Shown: positions 24,497 to 34,580, numbered from the stretch's first letter. The stretch is DNA of 39,453 bases from Rhodocyclaceae bacterium (GCA_020445785.1 JAGRFZ010000095.1:1-39453); one strand, 5' to 3'. Made by a program: numbers and translations. Notes: generated by a model from the letters alone, not told the origin.

Positions 24497-25998
24497 GTCG
24501 CAGCATGAGATTCGCACTCGCCGGCGTCGTCGTCGCGGTGGCGCTGGCCGCCGCCGATTGGCTCGGCGCGCCGGTGCCTCAGGGGGCGGTGGGCGTGGCT
24601 GCCGCGGCCGGGGAGGGGGGCGACGGCGAACGAAAGATTCTTTACTACCGCAACCCGATGGGGCTGCCGGACACCTCGCCGGTGCCGAAGAAGGATTCGA
24701 TGGGGATGGACTACATCCCGGTCTATGAAGGCGAGGGGCCGGACGACAGCGGCGCGGTGGCGGTCAGCCCGGCGCGCATGCAGACCCTGGGCGTGCGCAC
24801 TGCCCGTGCCGAGGCGTTGGTGATCGACGCCGCCGTGCGGGTGGTGGGTCGGGTCGAGGTGAACGAGCGGGCGGTGCAAGAAGTGGCGCCGCGCTTCGGC
24901 GGCTGGATCGAGCGCCTATACGTGGATGCCACCGGCGACCCGGTGCGACGCGGCCAGCCCCTGTTCGAGGTCTACAGCCCGGAGCTGGTCTCGGCAAGAA
25001 AGGAGCTGGCCATCGCCGAGCGTTTGTCGAAGGCGGCTGCCGGTGGCGACGCTACCGTGCGCGACGGCGCCCGCCGGCTGGCCGAGGCGGCCGACGAACG
25101 ACTGCGCAACTGGCAGTTGCCGGCCAACGCCCGCGCCCGTGGCGACAAGATCGTGTTCTCCTCGCCGAGCGGCGGCGTGGTGCTCGACAAGAAAGCGGTG
25201 GCCGGCATGCGCTTCCGGCCCGGCGAGACGATCTACCGCATCGCCGACCTGTCGCGGGTGTGGGTGATCGCCGACGTGTACGAACAGGCCCTGGCCCGGG
25301 TCGCGCCGGGTCAGCGCGCAGTGGTGCTGATCGACGCCTATCCGGAACGCCGCTTCGAGGCCGAGGTCACCTACCTCTACCCGACCCTGAACGCGCCGAC
25401 CCGCACCACCCCGGTGCGGCTCGAGTTGGACAATCGCGAGGGGCTGCTGCGCCCCGGCATGTTCGCCCACGTCGAGCTGGCGGCGGCCGGCAGCGAAGCG
25501 CGGCTGGCGGTGCCGCTGTCGGCAGTGATCGACCAGGGCCACCGCCAGGTGGTGTTGCTGGCCGAAGGCGAGGGTCGTTTCCGGCCTCAGCCGGTGCGTC
25601 TGGGGATTCGCGGCCGCGAGTACGTGGAGGTGCTCGAGGGTGTGACCTCCGGTGACGAAGTGGTGGTCGCCGCCAACTTCCTGATCGATTCGGAGAGCAA
25701 CCTGAAGGCGGCGCTGGCCAGCTTTACCGAGCCCGAGGCGGCGGGGCCGAAGCGCTATGACGCCACCGGCTCGATCGACGAACTGTACGTGGACGAGAAC
25801 ATCGCGTCGATGAACCACGACCCGATCCCCGATCTGCAGTGGCCGGCGATGACGATGGAGTTCGGCATGGCGTCGCCCACGGTGTTCGACGGCATCGCGC
25901 CGGGCGAGCCCATCCGGTTCACCTTCGAGGACCGCGGCGACGGCGAATTCGTCATCGTCGAGGCCCAGCGGCAGGCCGTGACGAGCGGGAGCCGTTGA
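24493..25998 (+). CDS. cusB: CusB-like periplasmic adaptor with a C-terminal CusF domain
   Basis: The membrane-fusion adaptor of the Cu/Ag efflux pump; 501 aa. After an N-terminal membrane anchor (about 6-24) comes a heavy-metal-binding domain, KILYYRNPMGLPD to KKDSMGMDYIPVYEG (about 48-80). The hairpin, barrel and membrane-proximal domains follow (VAPRFGGWIERLYVDATGD, FSSPSGGVVLDKKAVAGM, IADLSRVWVIADVYE, LLRPGMFAHVEL). Residues about 430-495 form an extra CusF-like OB domain whose ligands are His442, Trp450, Met453 and Met455, in MNHDPIPDLQWPAMTMEF. The start is GTG 24493, overlapping the previous stop; an ATG at 24505 is an alternative. The stop overlaps the CusA-like start. The built-in CusF domain means metal could be loaded without the free chaperone. 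Confidence 0.92.
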   Translation: MSRSMRFALAGVVVAVALAAADWLGAPVPQGAVGVAAAAGEGGDGERKILYYRNPMGLPDTSPVPKKDSMGMDYIPVYEGEGPDDSGAVAVSPARMQTLGVRTARAEALVIDAAVRVVGRVEVNERAVQEVAPRFGGWIERLYVDATGDPVRRGQPLFEVYSPELVSARKELAIAERLSKAAAGGDATVRDGARRLAEAADERLRNWQLPANARARGDKIVFSSPSGGVVLDKKAVAGMRFRPGETIYRIADLSRVWVIADVYEQALARVAPGQRAVVLIDAYPERRFEAEVTYLYPTLNAPTRTTPVRLELDNREGLLRPGMFAHVELAAAGSEARLAVPLSAVIDQGHRQVVLLAEGEGRFRPQPVRLGIRGREYVEVLEGVTSGDEVVVAANFLIDSESNLKAALASFTEPEAAGPKRYDATGSIDELYVDENIASMNHDPIPDLQWPAMTMEFGMASPTVFDGIAPGEPIRFTFEDRGDGEFVIVEAQRQAVTSGSR

Positions 25999-28900
25999 TG
26001 CTCGACCGCCTGATCGCGTGGTCCGCCCGCAACGTCTTTCTGGTGCTGCTGTTCTCCGCCGCGGTGGTCGGCGCCGGGGTCTATGCGGTGCGCACGACGC
26101 CGCTCGACGCGCTGCCGGACCTCTCCGACGTACAAGTGATCGTATTCACCCAGTATCCGGGGCAGGCGCCACGGGTGGTGGAGGATCAGGTCACCTACAC
26201 TCTGACCACGGCGATGCTGGCGGTGCCGAAGGCCAAGGTGGTGCGCGGCTTCTCGATGTTCGGCGCCTCCTACGTGTATGTGATCTTCGAGGACGGCACC
26301 GACATCTACTGGGCGCGCTCGCGGGTGTTGGAATATCTCAGTTCGGCCGCGGGCCGCTTGCCCGATGGCGTGACGCCGCAGATCGGCCCCGACGCCACCG
26401 GCGTCGGCTGGGTCTACCAATACGCCTTGAAGGGGGCCGACCAGTCGCTGGCCGAGCTGCGCAGCCAGCAGGACTGGTACGTGCGCTACCAGCTCACCAA
26501 GGCCGAGGGCGTGGCCGAAGTGGCCAGCGTCGGCGGCTTCGTCAAGGAGTATCAGGTCACTGTCGACCCGCACCGGCTGGCCACCTACGGCATCCCGCTG
26601 GCGCGGCTGACCGAGGTCATCCGCGAGTCGAACCGCGACGTCGGCGGCCGCGTGCTGGAACTCGCCGAAAAGGAATACATGGTGCGCGGCCTGGGCTACC
26701 TGCAGGGCATCGACGACATCGGCCAACTGGTACTGAAGAGCGAGGGCGGAACGCCGGTGCTGGTGCGCGACGTGGCCCGCGTCGAACTGGTGCCGGCCTC
26801 GCGGCGCGGGCTCGCCGAACTGAACGGCGAGGGCGAGGTGGCCTCGGGCATCGTCATGGCCCGCTTCGGCCAGAACGCGCTCGACGTGATCGCCAGCGTC
26901 AAGGACAAGATCGCCGAGATCACGCCCGGCCTGCCGGCCGGTACCGAGATCGTGCCGGTGTACGACCGTTCGACCCTGATCGAGCGGGCGATCGCCAACC
27001 TGCAATGGACGCTGCTGGAGGAGAGCTTGATCGTGGCGGTGGTGTGCGTGATCTTTCTGATGCACGTGCGCAGCGCGCTGGTGGCGATCATCACGCTGCC
27101 GATCGGCATCCTGATCGCTTTCATCGCAATGCGGATGATGGGCATGGGCAGCAACATCATGAGCCTGGGCGGCATCGCGATCGCCATCGGCGCGATGGTG
27201 GACGCCGCCATCGTGATGATCGAAAACGCCCACAAGCACCTCGAACGGCTGTCGCCCGACGCCGATCGCCGCGCCCGCGCGGCGGCGATGATCCGCGCCT
27301 GCCAGGAAGTCGGCCCGGCGCTGTTCTTCTCGCTGCTGATCATCACCGTCTCCTTTCTGCCGGTGTTCACGCTGGAAGGGCAGGAGGGGCGTCTGTTCGG
27401 CCCGCTGGCCTTCACCAAGACCTTCGCGATGGCCGGCGCGGCGTTGCTGTCGGTGACCCTGGTGCCGGTGCTGATGCTGTTCTTCGTGCGCGGGCGGATC
27501 ATGCCGGAGCACCGGAACCCGGTGAATCGCTTCCTGATCTGGGCCTACCGGCCGATCATCCGCTGGGTGATGCGCCACCGGGCGCTGACCCTGGTGCTGG
27601 CGGCGGCGTCGATGGCGATCACCGTGATTCCGGCGCGCGACCTCGGCGCCGAGTTCATGCCGACGCTCGACGAAGGCGCGATCTTCTACATGCCGGCCTC
27701 GCTGCCGGGCATGTCGGTGACCGAGGCCTCGCGCCTGCTGGCCACCACCAACCGCGTCATCAAGACCTTTCCGGAAGTCGAGTCGGTGTACGGCAAGGCC
27801 GGGCGCGCCGAGTCGGCCACCGACCCGGCGCCGCTGGAGATGTTCGAGACCGTCATCAACCTCAAGCCCAAGTCGGAATGGCGGGCCGGCATGGACGTGG
27901 ACAAGCTGATCGCCGAGATGGACGCGGCACTGAAGTTTCCGGGCGTGGCCAATTCGTGGACGATGCCGATCAAGGCGCGCATCGACATGTTGTCCACCGG
28001 CATCCGCACACCGGTCGGCGTCAAGGTGTTCGGCGCCGACCTGAAGGTGATCGAGGACTTGGCGCGACAGATCGAGCAGGCGGTGCGCGACGTGCCGGGC
28101 ACCTCCAGCGCCTATGCCGAGCGCGTGATGGGCGGCTTTTACGTGGACATCGCGCCGCGCCGCGACCAACTGGCGCGCTATGGCGTGACCGTCGGCGACT
28201 TTCAGCGGGTGATCGCGACCGCCCTCGGCGGCCAGACCGTGACCACCGCGGTCGAGGGCCTGGAGCGCTACGGGGTTTCGGTGCGCTACCCCCGCGAGCT
28301 GCGCTCCGACCCCCAGCGCATCGCCACCGAGGTGTTCGTGCCGACCGGCGAGGGCATGGTGCCGCTGGGCCAGCTCGCGCGCATCGTGATCCGCCAGGGC
28401 GCGGCCGCGATCAAGACCGAGAACGCCTTGCTCGCCGCCTATGTGTATGTGGACATCCGCGATCGCGACGTTGGCTCCTTCGTCGCCGACGCCCAGCGGG
28501 CGGTGGCCGAAAAGGTTTCGTTCCCGCCCGGCTACTACGCCACCTGGTCGGGCCAGTTCGAGTACATGGAGCGCGCCAAGGCCAAGCTCGCGGTGGTGGT
28601 GCCGGTGACCCTCGCGATCATCTTCGTGCTGCTCTACATCAACTTCCGCCGCCTCACCGAAACCCTGATCGTCATGCTGTCGGTACCGTTCGCGCTGGTC
28701 GGCGGCGTCTGGCTGATGTGGTGGCTCGACTACAACCTGAGCGTCGCCGTGGCGGTGGGCTTCATCGCCCTTGCCGGCGTCGCCGCCGAGACCGGGGTGG
28801 TGATGTTGATCTACCTCGACCAGGCCTGGGAGGCGATCAAGGCGCAACGCGCCACCGAAGGGCGCGAGCCGGTCGCCGCCGATCTGTACGAGGCGATCAT

Positions 28901-29156
28901 GGAGGGCGCGGTCGAGCGCGTGCGGCCCAAGATGATGACCGTGGTCGCGATCATGGCCGGCCTGCTGCCCATCATGTGGAGCAGCGGCACCGGCGCCGAG
29001 GTGATGAGCCGCATCGCCGCGCCGATGGTCGGCGGCATGATCTCGTCCACCGTGCTCACTCTCGGGGTGATTCCGGCCCTCTACGGGCTGGTCAAGCAAT
29101 GGCGCCTGGCGCGCGGGCTCGAAACCCCACCGGCCATGCAGCCGGCACCGGCCTGA
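25998..29156 (+). CDS. cusA: CusA-like heavy-metal RND efflux transporter (Cu(I)/Ag(I))
   Basis: The proton-driven inner-membrane pump of the CusCBA-type complex; 1,052 aa, 12 membrane helices expected. It opens MLDRLIAWSARNVFLVLL and shows the family motif DALPDLSDVQVI (about 37-48). Helix 4 carries AIGAMVDAAIVMIENAHK, the monovalent-copper (HME4) type rather than the zinc/cobalt DFG type. The three metal-binding methionines of E. coli CusA are conserved: FYMPASLPGM, LEMFETVINL and IDMLSTGIRTPVG. The ATG overlaps the adaptor stop (TGATG). It is the last gene of the copper island. Substrate Cu(I)/Ag(I) is well supported by the methionines and by the CusF and CusB partners. Confidence 0.95.
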   Translation: MLDRLIAWSARNVFLVLLFSAAVVGAGVYAVRTTPLDALPDLSDVQVIVFTQYPGQAPRVVEDQVTYTLTTAMLAVPKAKVVRGFSMFGASYVYVIFEDGTDIYWARSRVLEYLSSAAGRLPDGVTPQIGPDATGVGWVYQYALKGADQSLAELRSQQDWYVRYQLTKAEGVAEVASVGGFVKEYQVTVDPHRLATYGIPLARLTEVIRESNRDVGGRVLELAEKEYMVRGLGYLQGIDDIGQLVLKSEGGTPVLVRDVARVELVPASRRGLAELNGEGEVASGIVMARFGQNALDVIASVKDKIAEITPGLPAGTEIVPVYDRSTLIERAIANLQWTLLEESLIVAVVCVIFLMHVRSALVAIITLPIGILIAFIAMRMMGMGSNIMSLGGIAIAIGAMVDAAIVMIENAHKHLERLSPDADRRARAAAMIRACQEVGPALFFSLLIITVSFLPVFTLEGQEGRLFGPLAFTKTFAMAGAALLSVTLVPVLMLFFVRGRIMPEHRNPVNRFLIWAYRPIIRWVMRHRALTLVLAAASMAITVIPARDLGAEFMPTLDEGAIFYMPASLPGMSVTEASRLLATTNRVIKTFPEVESVYGKAGRAESATDPAPLEMFETVINLKPKSEWRAGMDVDKLIAEMDAALKFPGVANSWTMPIKARIDMLSTGIRTPVGVKVFGADLKVIEDLARQIEQAVRDVPGTSSAYAERVMGGFYVDIAPRRDQLARYGVTVGDFQRVIATALGGQTVTTAVEGLERYGVSVRYPRELRSDPQRIATEVFVPTGEGMVPLGQLARIVIRQGAAAIKTENALLAAYVYVDIRDRDVGSFVADAQRAVAEKVSFPPGYYATWSGQFEYMERAKAKLAVVVPVTLAIIFVLLYINFRRLTETLIVMLSVPFALVGGVWLMWWLDYNLSVAVAVGFIALAGVAAETGVVMLIYLDQAWEAIKAQRATEGREPVAADLYEAIMEGAVERVRPKMMTVVAIMAGLLPIMWSSGTGAEVMSRIAAPMVGGMISSTVLTLGVIPALYGLVKQWRLARGLETPPAMQPAPA

Positions 29157-29271
29157 GTTCCTGCGGTCCGACAGGCGGGGCCGGCGTGCGCCGACAGGGC
29201 TACGTCGCGAATTGCGGGAGAATCAGGGGTCGCCGGCGGACGTACCGGCCCAGACCTGCGAAGCCCACCCG

Positions 29272-30003
29272 ATGATCGAATCCATTCTTCTCGCCGCCGC
29301 CGCGATCGGCACCCACCAGGGCGGTCGCAACCTCTCCAACGCCAGTGGCTTCTTCTTCGAGCGCGACGAGCGCCTGTTCCTGGTCAGCAGCCGACACGTG
29401 CTGCGGGACGACGCCAGCGGCCACCAGCCCGATCGCCTCACCATCGACATCCACACCGATCCGGACAACGTTGCCGAGTGCGTCGGTTTTTCGGTGCCCC
29501 TGTACCGCGACGGCCGGGCCCTGTGGCGCCAGGGCAGCGACGAGGCCGGCGACGTGGACGTTGCCGTGATCGAGCTGAAACGCGATGCGCTGCCCGCCGA
29601 CGCTTGCTTCGCCGCGTTCACCCCGGCCCATCTGCTGGCCGATCTCGATGCCGTCGAAGTCGGCACGCCGCTGCTGGTGATCGGCTTCCCGCTCGGCTTC
29701 GGCGACGAGCTGCACCGCTTGCCGGTTGCCCGCCAGGCCATCGTCGCCTCCTCGTTCGGCCTGCGCTTCCAGGGCAGCGGCTACTTCCTGACCGACGCCC
29801 GCACCCACCGCGGCATCAGCGGCGCACCGGTGGTGATGCGGGCGGCCAAACCCGGCAAAGACCTGGGCGAACTGCCCTGGCACCTGCTCGGCATCCACTC
29901 CGCCCGCCTCGACATGGGCAGCCGGGATCAGGTCGCCGACGAGGCGCTCGGCCTCAACTGTGCGTGGTATGCGGATATGTTGATGACGCTGACGGAGGGG
30001 TGA
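29272..30003 (+). CDS. Trypsin-like serine peptidase domain protein
   Basis: A 243-aa protein with a chymotrypsin/HtrA-type protease fold. The catalytic triad is readable: His in FLVSSRHVLRDD (about 43), Asp in GDVDVAVIELK (about 97) and Ser in HRGISGAPVVM (about 183). There is no PDZ domain and no convincing signal peptide (MIESILLAAAAIGTHQGG is short and lacks a basic start), so location is uncertain. The start is ATG 29272; an in-frame ATG at 29212 would add 20 unlikely residues. It lies alone between the copper island and cas1, 115 bases after the cusA-like stop. Similar stand-alone trypsin-like proteins are often annotated as hypothetical; the substrate is unknown. A link to CRISPR is not supported by known I-F biology. 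Confidence 0.78.
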   Translation: MIESILLAAAAIGTHQGGRNLSNASGFFFERDERLFLVSSRHVLRDDASGHQPDRLTIDIHTDPDNVAECVGFSVPLYRDGRALWRQGSDEAGDVDVAVIELKRDALPADACFAAFTPAHLLADLDAVEVGTPLLVIGFPLGFGDELHRLPVARQAIVASSFGLRFQGSGYFLTDARTHRGISGAPVVMRAAKPGKDLGELPWHLLGIHSARLDMGSRDQVADEALGLNCAWYADMLMTLTEG

Positions 30004-30228
30004 GGGGGTCATTGGGTTCACGGTGCCGCCAAGTAAATGTGCTCGGTGAGAATCGGATCGCGTGGGATATGTCACGAGATTGAATCTATTCGTCATGTAC
30101 TGTCTTGCCTGCGGTGAAGCGAACTGGCCGTTCTTGCGCGCCATGCTTGAACACCCTCGCAGCAGTTCATGACGAAATCGGCCGAGCAACTGTCTTCGCG
30201 GCGGCCAATAGACCACCGAACGCCATTG

Positions 30229-31206
30229 ATGAAACAGTTCACGCCCACCGATCTCAAGACGATTCTCCATTCCAAACGCGCCAACCTGTACTACCTCGAG
30301 CATTGCCGGGTGCTGGTCAAGGGTGGCCGTGTCGAGTATGTGACCGATCAAGGTGCGCAATCGCTCTACTGGAACATCCCGATCGCCAACACCACGACGA
30401 TCCTGCTCGGCACCGGCACCTCGATCACCCAGGCCGCGATCCGCGAACTGGCCAAGGCCGGCGTGCTGGTCGGCTTTTGCGGCGGCGGCGGGACGCCGCT
30501 CTTTTCGGCCAATGAAGTGGATTTCGATGTCGCCTGGTTTTCGCCGCAGAGCGAATACCGCCCCACCGAATACCTGCAGTCGTGGGTCCGGTTCTGGTTC
30601 GATGACGGCCTTCGGCTCGCCGCCGCCAAGGCCATCCAGCGCGCCCGGCTGACACGCATCGGCGCGCACTGGTGTGGCAACCGGGCGCTCTCGGAGGCCG
30701 GCTTCAAGGTTTCGCGCGAGCGCCTGACGACCGCCCTCGATGCTTCCCGGCGAGCCATCGACGCGGCGCCGGACAACACCGCCTTGCTGACCGAGGAAGC
30801 CCGCCTCACCAAGACCCTGTTCAAGCTGGCCTGCGATGCCACCGACTACGGCGACTTCACCCGCGCCAAGGGCGGCAGCGGCGTCGACCCGGCCAACCGC
30901 TTCCTCGACCACGGCAACTACCTGGCCTACGGCCTGGGCGCGACCGCCACCTGGGTGCTGGGCCTGCCGCACGGGCTGGCCGTGCTGCACGGCAAGACGC
31001 GCAAGGGCGGACTGGTGTTCGACGCTGCCGATCTGGTCAAGGATGCGGTCATCCTGCCCCAGGCCTTCGTCTCGGCCGTCGGCGGCGAAGGCGAGCAGGA
31101 ATTCCGCGAACGCTGCATCGAGGCCCTGGTGCAGGCCGAATCGCTCGACTTCATGATCGACACGCTCAAGGCCATCGCCTCCGAGACCGGGAAGCTCGCC
31201 GCATGA
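30229..31206 (+). CDS. cas1: Cas1, type I-F spacer integrase
   Basis: The metal-dependent integrase that, with the Cas2 part of Cas2-3, inserts new spacers. Starting at ATG 30229 (MKQFTPTDLKTILHSKRANL) it has 325 aa, the usual I-F length. The numbering then puts the catalytic Glu190, His254 and Asp265/Asp268 at the positions known from P. aeruginosa Cas1. An in-frame ATG at 30169 would add 20 residues without family support; neither start has a strong ribosome binding site. The stop overlaps the cas2-3 ATG (ATGA). The 225 bases before it, after the peptidase stop, presumably hold the cas promoter, but I see no clear hexamers. Confidence 0.95.
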   Translation: MKQFTPTDLKTILHSKRANLYYLEHCRVLVKGGRVEYVTDQGAQSLYWNIPIANTTTILLGTGTSITQAAIRELAKAGVLVGFCGGGGTPLFSANEVDFDVAWFSPQSEYRPTEYLQSWVRFWFDDGLRLAAAKAIQRARLTRIGAHWCGNRALSEAGFKVSRERLTTALDASRRAIDAAPDNTALLTEEARLTKTLFKLACDATDYGDFTRAKGGSGVDPANRFLDHGNYLAYGLGATATWVLGLPHGLAVLHGKTRKGGLVFDAADLVKDAVILPQAFVSAVGGEGEQEFRERCIEALVQAESLDFMIDTLKAIASETGKLAA

Positions 31207-34200
31207 ACGTGCTGCTGATTTCCCAGTGCAGCAAGAACGCCCTCGCTGAAACCCGCCGCATCCTCGACCAGTTCGCCGAACGCCGCGGTGACCGGACCTG
31301 GCAGACGCCGATCACCCACGCTGGGCTGGAAACGCTCCACCGACTGTTGCGAAGAACCGCCCGCAAGAACACCGCTGTGGCCTGTCACTGGATTCGTGGC
31401 AAGGATCACAGCGAGCTGCTGTGGATCGTTGGCGACGCGCGCCAGTTCAACCCGCGCGGGGCGACGCCGACCAATGCGACCCGGCGCAACGTGCTGCGGG
31501 CTGGCGACGAGAACGACTGGCATACCGCGGAGGACATCCGCCTGCTCGCGCAATTGGCCGCGCTGTTGCACGATCTGGGCAAGGCCAGCATCGCCTTCCA
31601 AGCCCGGCTGCGAGGAGAATTGTCCGAGCGGAACCTCTACCGCCACGAGTGGGTTTCGCTGCGCCTGTTCCAGGCTTTCGTCGGCCACGACGACGATGAA
31701 AGCTGGCTGCGGCGACTGGCCGATCGGGAGGTGTTCGACGAGCACGAATGGATCGCGTCCGGCCGCTACCAGCGCGACGGGCTGGATGTGACGGGAAAGC
31801 TTCCGTTTCGGGATCTGCCGCCCTTGGCCGCCGCCGTTGCGTGGCTGGTGTTGACCCACCACCGCCTGCCCTTGGTTCCAGTTGAACGTGAAGACGGTAC
31901 GCAAGACAGGCTGGGAAAACGTGCCCGCCGGTTCAGTGCAGCGTGGCTGGAAACGCCGCTGGCCCTGGTGGCACACGACTGGAACGAGATTCGCCAGCCG
32001 GCCGGCCCGGGGCGCATCGAGTCCTACTGGCAGCCGGCCGACCGGCTCCCGGTTGTCGAACCCAAGTGGCGCGCCAACGCCGCACGGATGGCCCGTCGAC
32101 TGTTCGAACTGCGCCAGCGGCGCGACGGCGACTGGCTCGCCAACACCTACGTGATGCACCTGGCCCGGCTCAGTCTGATGCTTGCCGACCACTACTACTC
32201 CAGCCTGCCGGCGGATTCGGCGATGCGGGTTAAAGGTGATGGCAACTCGCGCCTGTACGCCAACACCGACAGTGACGGCCGCCTCAAGCAAGCGCTCGAC
32301 GAACACCTGATCGGGGTGGCGCGGGATGCGGGATCGATCGCCCACGCCTTGCCGGGATTCGAGCGCTACCTGCCACGGCTGGCGAATCATCGCGGCCTGC
32401 GCAAGCGCAGCGGTGACGCCCGCTTTGCCTGGCAGGATAAGGCCGCGGACGCGGCGGCCGCGCTGCGCGAGGACGCGAGGGCGCACGGCGCCTTCGTCGT
32501 CAACATGGCCTCGACCGGCTGCGGCAAGACGCTCGCCAATGCCCGCATCCTCTACGCGCTGGCCGATCCCCAGCTCGGCATGCGTGCTACCTACGCACTG
32601 GGTCTGCGTACGCTGACACTGCAGACCGGCCGGAGCTTCCGCAAAGACCTGCATCTGAATGAGGACGAACTCGCGATCCGGGTCGGGGGCTCCGCCAGTC
32701 GCGCGCTGTTCGAGTACTACCAGGAAAAGGCAGAGGCCAACGGCTCGGCCTCGGCGCAGGCGCTGATCGAGGAAGACGGGCACATACTCTACGATGGTGC
32801 CATGGCCGACCATCCGTTGTTGGCGCGCGCCTTGCACGATGGCGAGATCAGCAAGCTGTTGTCTGCGCCGATGCTGGTGTGCACCGTCGACCATCTTGTG
32901 CCCGCTACCGAATCGCTGCGGGCGGGTCGGCAGATCGCGCCGATGCTGCGGTTGATGAGCGCGGACCTGGTGCTGGATGAACTGGACGACTACGACCTCG
33001 ACGACCTCCCGGCGCTGACCCGCCTGGTGCATTGGGCCGGTCTCCTCGGCACCCGCGTGGTGCTGTCCTCGGCGACGTTGCCGCCATCCCTCGTCGAAGG
33101 CATGTTCATGGCGTATCGCGCTGGCCGGATCCAGTATCGGCGCAACCGCGGAGCGGTGGTCGAGCGGAGTGCGGAGACGTTCCCGCTGCCGTGTCTTTGG
33201 GCCGACGAATTCGGAGTACGCACGGCGAGTTGCGTGAACGCGGATGCCTTTTCTGCCGAGCACGAGCAGTTCATCGCCAAGCGTGCGGCGCGTTTGGAAA
33301 AGGCCGAACCGCTGCGTCGAGCAGAACTGGTGCCGCTCGAATTGCCGCTCAAGCAACCGAAGGGCGTGACGCGAGCGGCGTTTGCGGAGCATGTGCGCGC
33401 GGTCTGCCTGCAGTTGCACGGCGATCACGCCGAAACGGATCCCGTGAGCGGCAAGCGCGTCAGCTTCGGTCTAGTGCGCATGGCGAACATCGAACCCCTG
33501 TTCGACGTGGCCCATGGCTTGATCTCGCTCGGCGCACCCGAGGCGGTCCGCATCCACCTCTGCGTCTACCATGCCCGCTTCCCGCTGGTGCAGCGTTCGG
33601 CCATCGAGCATCAACTCGACGCGGCATTCAGCCGTCGTGGCGATGCGCAGGCCGTCTACCACCTGCCCGCGGTGCGCGGCGCGATTGATGCCCATCCGGA
33701 GCACGATCATCTGTTCGTGGTCCTCGCATCGCCGATCTGCGAGGTTGGCAGGGACTGGGACGCGGATTGGGCGGTGGTCGAACCGTCGTCGATGCGCTCG
33801 CTGATTCAGTTGGCCGGCCGCGTCCAGCGGCATCGCCGCAAAGCGGGGGATTGCCCCAATCTGCGCGTCTTCGCTACCAATCTGCGTCACTTCCTCCCGA
33901 CCAAGGGGCCGGACGGACGACCTGCCGCGATCTTCGTCCGGCCCGGCTTCGAGAAGGTCGGCGTGCCGGCCGACCACCCCTACCGTCTGCTTGCCCATCG
34001 GCTTGGCAAGCTGATGGCGCCCGAGGAATACCGCAGCATCACCGCGTTGCCGCGTATTTGTCCGCGGGCGCGTCAAGACTGGCAACCGAAGTTGCGCTTC
34101 AGCGATCTCGAACAGGCCCGAGTGTCCGACTGCATGTTGCCGCGGTCGTCGGATTCGTCCGGCGACGCGGCGGCGCAATTGAATGCGGCCAGTGCCTGGC

Positions 34201-34580
34201 AGTGTCCGCAAGCCGCGCTGACCGGCGTCCTTCCCCAGCAGCAGCCCTTCCGCGAAGACAGCGTGCGAAGTGTGACGCTGGCGTTGCTGCCGGACGAAGA
34301 CGGCGAGCGCCTCGTGCTGCATCGGGTGGAGGCGGATGCTTCGCGGCGTGGACGAAAACTCTACGTGCCCGTCGAGCGCAGCCTGCGCCACGACCTCGCC
34401 GTCGTGCCCGGCGAGCGCATCGTCCCGTGGGGTGAATTCGATCAGTTAGCGCTGTTGGGCGAGCAGGCCGAATACCTGGACCTGTCGCTGCGTTCTTGCG
34501 CCGAGAGATTGGCGACTGTTGAGGTACCGGACAGCACGCAGGGTTGGCGATACCACCCTTGGGTGGGATTTTCGAAGTAG
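31203..34580 (+). CDS. cas3: Cas2-Cas3 fusion, type I-F nuclease-helicase
   Basis: Degrades target DNA after Cascade binding and takes part in spacer acquisition; 1,125 aa. Residues 1-95 are the Cas2-like domain (NVLLISQCSKNALAETRRIL). The HD nuclease follows, with LLHDLGKAS (His123, Asp124) and LVLTHHRLPL. The superfamily 2 helicase has Walker A MASTGCGKT (about residue 435), the DELD box LVLDELDDYD (about 589), LSSATLPP (about 622) and motif VI QLAGRVQRHRR (about 865-875). All the key residues I checked are intact. The ATG overlaps the cas1 stop. An 86-base gap precedes csy1. The Cas2-Cas3 fusion is diagnostic of subtype I-F. Confidence 0.95.
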   Translation: MNVLLISQCSKNALAETRRILDQFAERRGDRTWQTPITHAGLETLHRLLRRTARKNTAVACHWIRGKDHSELLWIVGDARQFNPRGATPTNATRRNVLRAGDENDWHTAEDIRLLAQLAALLHDLGKASIAFQARLRGELSERNLYRHEWVSLRLFQAFVGHDDDESWLRRLADREVFDEHEWIASGRYQRDGLDVTGKLPFRDLPPLAAAVAWLVLTHHRLPLVPVEREDGTQDRLGKRARRFSAAWLETPLALVAHDWNEIRQPAGPGRIESYWQPADRLPVVEPKWRANAARMARRLFELRQRRDGDWLANTYVMHLARLSLMLADHYYSSLPADSAMRVKGDGNSRLYANTDSDGRLKQALDEHLIGVARDAGSIAHALPGFERYLPRLANHRGLRKRSGDARFAWQDKAADAAAALREDARAHGAFVVNMASTGCGKTLANARILYALADPQLGMRATYALGLRTLTLQTGRSFRKDLHLNEDELAIRVGGSASRALFEYYQEKAEANGSASAQALIEEDGHILYDGAMADHPLLARALHDGEISKLLSAPMLVCTVDHLVPATESLRAGRQIAPMLRLMSADLVLDELDDYDLDDLPALTRLVHWAGLLGTRVVLSSATLPPSLVEGMFMAYRAGRIQYRRNRGAVVERSAETFPLPCLWADEFGVRTASCVNADAFSAEHEQFIAKRAARLEKAEPLRRAELVPLELPLKQPKGVTRAAFAEHVRAVCLQLHGDHAETDPVSGKRVSFGLVRMANIEPLFDVAHGLISLGAPEAVRIHLCVYHARFPLVQRSAIEHQLDAAFSRRGDAQAVYHLPAVRGAIDAHPEHDHLFVVLASPICEVGRDWDADWAVVEPSSMRSLIQLAGRVQRHRRKAGDCPNLRVFATNLRHFLPTKGPDGRPAAIFVRPGFEKVGVPADHPYRLLAHRLGKLMAPEEYRSITALPRICPRARQDWQPKLRFSDLEQARVSDCMLPRSSDSSGDAAAQLNAASAWQCPQAALTGVLPQQQPFREDSVRSVTLALLPDEDGERLVLHRVEADASRRGRKLYVPVERSLRHDLAVVPGERIVPWGEFDQLALLGEQAEYLDLSLRSCAERLATVEVPDSTQGWRYHPWVGFSK

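Noticed and set aside
25755..29099. An 1,114-residue minus-strand frame opposite the cusA-like gene
   Set aside because: Rich in His, Arg, Asp and Gln, with no motifs; antisense shadow of the RND pump gene.
30927..33428. An 833-residue minus-strand frame across cas1/cas3
   Set aside because: Antisense shadow of intact cas genes, no recognisable domain or ribosome binding site.
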